A stretch of 56,070 nucleotides of DNA. It comes from a virus. Below, piece after piece: positions 53,381 through 56,070 of this stretch; the first letter of the stretch is position 1; each line of letters opens with the position of its first letter. Made by a program: the position numbers and the translations under genes. The stretch is taken from positions 1-56,070 of IMG/VR virus record IMGVR_UViG_3300021197_001081; one strand, given 5' to 3'. The notes under the pieces are model-generated. The model did no database searches. It saw only the letters and a list, made by a program, of their open reading frames with translations, and had not been told where the DNA came from.

Positions 53381-55927
53381 ATGGCAATAGGGTATTTAAC
53401 TAACATTGATCTTAACAATAATCAGGTCAAAGATTTTAAGATTGACAACGTAACCTCAGATCCAACAGGATTAGCTGGCGAAGGACAAATGATATATAGA
53501 ACTGATACTAATCAGATGAAATATCATACAGGTTCTAATAACTGGGTAGCATTTGGAACAAGCGGTGGTACAGTTACTTCCGTTAATTTAGGAAGTAGTA
53601 CATCTACAATTAGTGTATCTGGAGGCCCTATTACTACAAGTGGAACTATACAAGTTAATTTACCAACTTCTGGAGTTACACCAGGATCATACACAAGCGC
53701 AGATATTACAGTTAATGCTTATGGGATAATCACCGCTGCTTCTGATGGTGGTGCAGGAACAATGAGTAACTGGAAATTAACAGCTGATTCAGGAGGTGTA
53801 GCAACAATATCAAATAATGATACAGTTGATATTTCTGGTAACACTTATATAACTACAGCAAGAAGTGGAGACAATGTAAGTATAACTCACGATGCTACTT
53901 CAAGATCAAATACAACTTCTACTGGCGCGCCAGCTGCTGGAGCAACTTTTACTGCAATTGATGCTATAACGACAAACTCAACAGGTCACATAACTGCTGT
54001 TAATACAAAAACAGTTACTATGCCAGCTGATCAACAAGGGGTTATATCTGTTGCAACTGGTAACGGAATATCAGGTGGAACAATAACCTCAATAGGTACT
54101 TTAACTGTTGGAGCTGGACCTGGTTTATCACAATCGTCTACAGGATTATTAGTAGATTATTTAGGAACTGACAACGTTATATTAGCTGCTGCCGATGGTG
54201 TTACAACACCAATTACTGTAGCTGCTGGAGATAGAATAATTATAAGTGACGCTACAGATAATAATGTTAAATATGTAAATATATCACAATTAACCGCAGC
54301 TGTTGGTGGAGGTACAGTTACTTCTGTAAATGTAAAAACAGATGGTACTTCTTTAAATGTAGCCTCAAACACAATCACAGGATTTGGCACAATGACAATG
54401 GTTTGGCAAGGTAGCACTTCTCAGTATGTAAATGGTGAAGGAGATTTAGTAACTTTCCCAGCTATTCCAACAGTAGGAAATGGAACACTAACAGTTCAAG
54501 GAACTGGTGCTTTAGGAGGAACTGGAACATTTACAGCCAATCAATCAGGTAATACAACTATATCTGTAACTCATGATAGTTTTTCAGACACAGAAACTAC
54601 AGATGCTGCTACCTTATCATTTGGTGGAACATTTGATGCTTATACAGATGTAACAACTAATTCAACAGGACACGTAACAGGCCATGAGGTAACAACATTT
54701 ACACTGCCTGCTAATCCAAATGTAAATACAACATCTTTACCAGTTAAAAATAGTGGAGGAACTACACAGTTTACATCTACCGATTCAACAGGTATTAGAT
54801 TTGCAGCTTCAGGCTCTACATCAATAGCATTTGATTCTGGAACTCAAAAAGTTACATTTAGCTCAACTAATACAAACGAAACATATACTTTACCAGTTGC
54901 CGCAGGAGGTTCTAACTCTGCTGTTCTTAATTTAACAGCTGGAGGAACTGGATCAGGTATTAAGTCATCTGTGACGATAAATGGAACTTCAAGTGAAATA
55001 CAGGTTACGGAATCAACTGGAAATAACGGTAGTCTTACTATTGGCTTACCAGATGATGTTACAATCACTTCTGACTTAACAGTTGGAGATAATTTAACAT
55101 TAACAAGTGGTAACTTAAGTGTTACAGGTACAGGTTCTTTTACAGGACAAGTAACAATTCCTGTTACTCCAACTGCGTCAGCTCATGCAGCTTCTAAGAG
55201 TTATGTAGACTCTACGTTGGCAGGATCAGGAGCTTTAATATTCCAAGGTGGATATAACGCAGCAACTAATACGCCTGATTTAGATGTTAACCCAAGTGCA
55301 TCAATAAAACAAGGTTGGACATATGCAGTAACAGCAGCAGGACAATTCTTTGGGGAAACAGTTGAAGATGGTGATTTGCTTATTGCAGAATCAGACTCTC
55401 CAACAGCATTATCTGATTGGACAGTTGTTCAAAATAACATTGGAGTTGCTACAGCAGGTTCTACAGACGGAGGAACAACAAAAGGTATAGCAGGATTTGA
55501 TTCAGCTAACTTTACAGTAAGTACAAATGGTTGGGTTCAATTAAACAACCAGGGTACAGCAGGTAACTACGGAGATGCTAACGAAACAGTAACTCTTGCA
55601 ATTAATGCAGATGGTATTGTTACTTCAGCTTCAGAACAAGCAATTGCAATAACAGCATCTCAGGTAACTGATTTCTGTAATGCAGTTGATACTTGTGTTG
55701 CTGATAACGGAGTAACTGCAAATATTGGAGACGGAACTGCTGTTGCTTACCAAATAAATCATAACTTAGGCACAAGAAATGTAATTGTTTCATGCTACAG
55801 AAACTCTTCACCATACGATACAGTAATGTTAGATGTTGAGAGAACAAGTACAAATCAAGTTACTTTAAGAACAACAACTGCTTTAGCTTCTAACGCTGTT
55901 TCAGTTATTATTACAAAAGTAACATAG
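53381..55927 (+). CDS. Large tail fibre protein
   Basis: An 848-aa Thr/Ser/Gly-rich fibre. The N-terminus (GYLTNIDLNNNQVKDFKI, GQMIYRTDTNQMKYH) is an attachment head of the kind common in marine phages. The shaft has repeated units such as TTNSTGHITAVNTKTVTMPA and TTNSTGHVTGHEVTTFTLPA, a segment AHAASKSYVDSTLAG typical of phage fibres, and a C-terminal HNLG module. It should trimerise and bind host glycans. Repeats offer scope for recombination. Confidence 0.8.
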   Translation: MAIGYLTNIDLNNNQVKDFKIDNVTSDPTGLAGEGQMIYRTDTNQMKYHTGSNNWVAFGTSGGTVTSVNLGSSTSTISVSGGPITTSGTIQVNLPTSGVTPGSYTSADITVNAYGIITAASDGGAGTMSNWKLTADSGGVATISNNDTVDISGNTYITTARSGDNVSITHDATSRSNTTSTGAPAAGATFTAIDAITTNSTGHITAVNTKTVTMPADQQGVISVATGNGISGGTITSIGTLTVGAGPGLSQSSTGLLVDYLGTDNVILAAADGVTTPITVAAGDRIIISDATDNNVKYVNISQLTAAVGGGTVTSVNVKTDGTSLNVASNTITGFGTMTMVWQGSTSQYVNGEGDLVTFPAIPTVGNGTLTVQGTGALGGTGTFTANQSGNTTISVTHDSFSDTETTDAATLSFGGTFDAYTDVTTNSTGHVTGHEVTTFTLPANPNVNTTSLPVKNSGGTTQFTSTDSTGIRFAASGSTSIAFDSGTQKVTFSSTNTNETYTLPVAAGGSNSAVLNLTAGGTGSGIKSSVTINGTSSEIQVTESTGNNGSLTIGLPDDVTITSDLTVGDNLTLTSGNLSVTGTGSFTGQVTIPVTPTASAHAASKSYVDSTLAGSGALIFQGGYNAATNTPDLDVNPSASIKQGWTYAVTAAGQFFGETVEDGDLLIAESDSPTALSDWTVVQNNIGVATAGSTDGGTTKGIAGFDSANFTVSTNGWVQLNNQGTAGNYGDANETVTLAINADGIVTSASEQAIAITASQVTDFCNAVDTCVADNGVTANIGDGTAVAYQINHNLGTRNVIVSCYRNSSPYDTVMLDVERTSTNQVTLRTTTALASNAVSVIITKVT

Positions 55928-55960
55928 TAGTATGTAACCTTTTAAAATAAATTCAATAAT

Positions 55961-56070
55961 ATGGCCATTAGTTTTTTAACTGGAGAATCCGTAGATGGTA
56001 ACATCGCATTACCTGATAATAAAAAAATAATATTAGGGACAGGTTCTGACCTTGAAATATATCACGATGG
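55961..56070 (+). CDS. Start of another tail fibre gene, cut by the window edge
   Basis: The first 36 codons are visible: ISFLTGESVDGNIALPDNK, then ILGTGSDLEIYHDG. The LGTGSDLEIYHDG motif is characteristic of tail fibre N-terminal regions in marine and other phages. The rest lies outside the window. Confidence 0.7.
   Translation, partial: MAISFLTGESVDGNIALPDNKKIILGTGSDLEIYHD

Noticed and set aside
1-56070. CRISPR arrays, integrase/attachment sites, reverse transcriptase-based diversity elements, insertion sequences
   Set aside because: No spaced direct repeats, recombinase motifs, template repeats or transposase motifs were seen.
1-56070. Recoded stop codons as in some crAss-like phages
   Set aside because: TAG and TGA end several genes exactly at neighbour starts, so standard decoding fits.

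Overview
The window reads as about 56 kb of a tailed (podovirus-like) double-stranded DNA phage genome from a Bacteroidetes host, probably a flavobacterium-like or aquatic one. The signs are AT-rich DNA, repeated minus-7 promoter boxes of the form TAnnTTTG, A/U-rich leaders without Shine-Dalgarno sequences, and protein families typical of Bacteroidetes and marine phages. The major capsid, ring and muzzle-like proteins recall the crAss-like group, but I recognise this by eye and cannot verify it. No integrase, CRISPR array, canonical tRNA, RNA polymerase or DNA polymerase is visible. Both ends of the window cut through genes.

Layout. (1) 1-30243, plus strand: virion genes in packaging-to-ejection order. 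These are large terminase, portal, a small basic protein, scaffold-like protein, major capsid protein, an unknown, a 92-aa gene boxed by terminators and promoters, ring/adaptor proteins, a 1596-aa muzzle-like protein, two structural proteins, a GNAT-like protein and three ejectosome-like proteins, the last of 2972 aa with a zinc-peptidase motif. A 51-aa gene of a recognisable small phage family is overprinted in the +1 frame inside that giant gene. (2) 30472-39646, minus strand: replication and recombination. This block holds primase-helicase, SF2 helicase, VRR-NUC nuclease, SSB-like protein, PD-(D/E)XK exonuclease, DUF1071/Sak3-type annealing protein and two DnaA-domain-IV-like proteins. (3) 39702-44152, minus strand: an operon of small, mostly acidic unknown proteins. 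(4) 44245-45300: a G-rich island, terminators and TGTCG/TGACA repeats. (5) 45307-47184: a GroEL/GroES pair. (6) 47690-52193: a train of tiny Lys/Arg-rich proteins with an amidase, and holin candidates at 50219 and 52210. (7) 52656-end: tail fibre genes.

The most exciting part is region 3. Every gap of more than about 50 nt between its genes holds a structured RNA on the coding strand. Two gaps hold textbook type I hammerhead ribozymes (42444-42493 and 43238-43285). Each has stem I built over the stop codon of the upstream gene, and predicted cleavage leaves exactly 22 nt before the next start codon. Two other gaps hold 42-nt tRNA-like minihelices (40337-40378 and 41875-41916): a 6-bp acceptor stem, an 11-nt connector in place of the D and anticodon arms, and a T-arm with loop TTCGATT. 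A three-way junction and a double hairpin occupy equivalent sites. I infer that these are interchangeable intercistronic processing elements, self-cleaving or read by host tRNA-processing enzymes, which cut one early transcript into separate mRNAs with short A/U-rich leaders.
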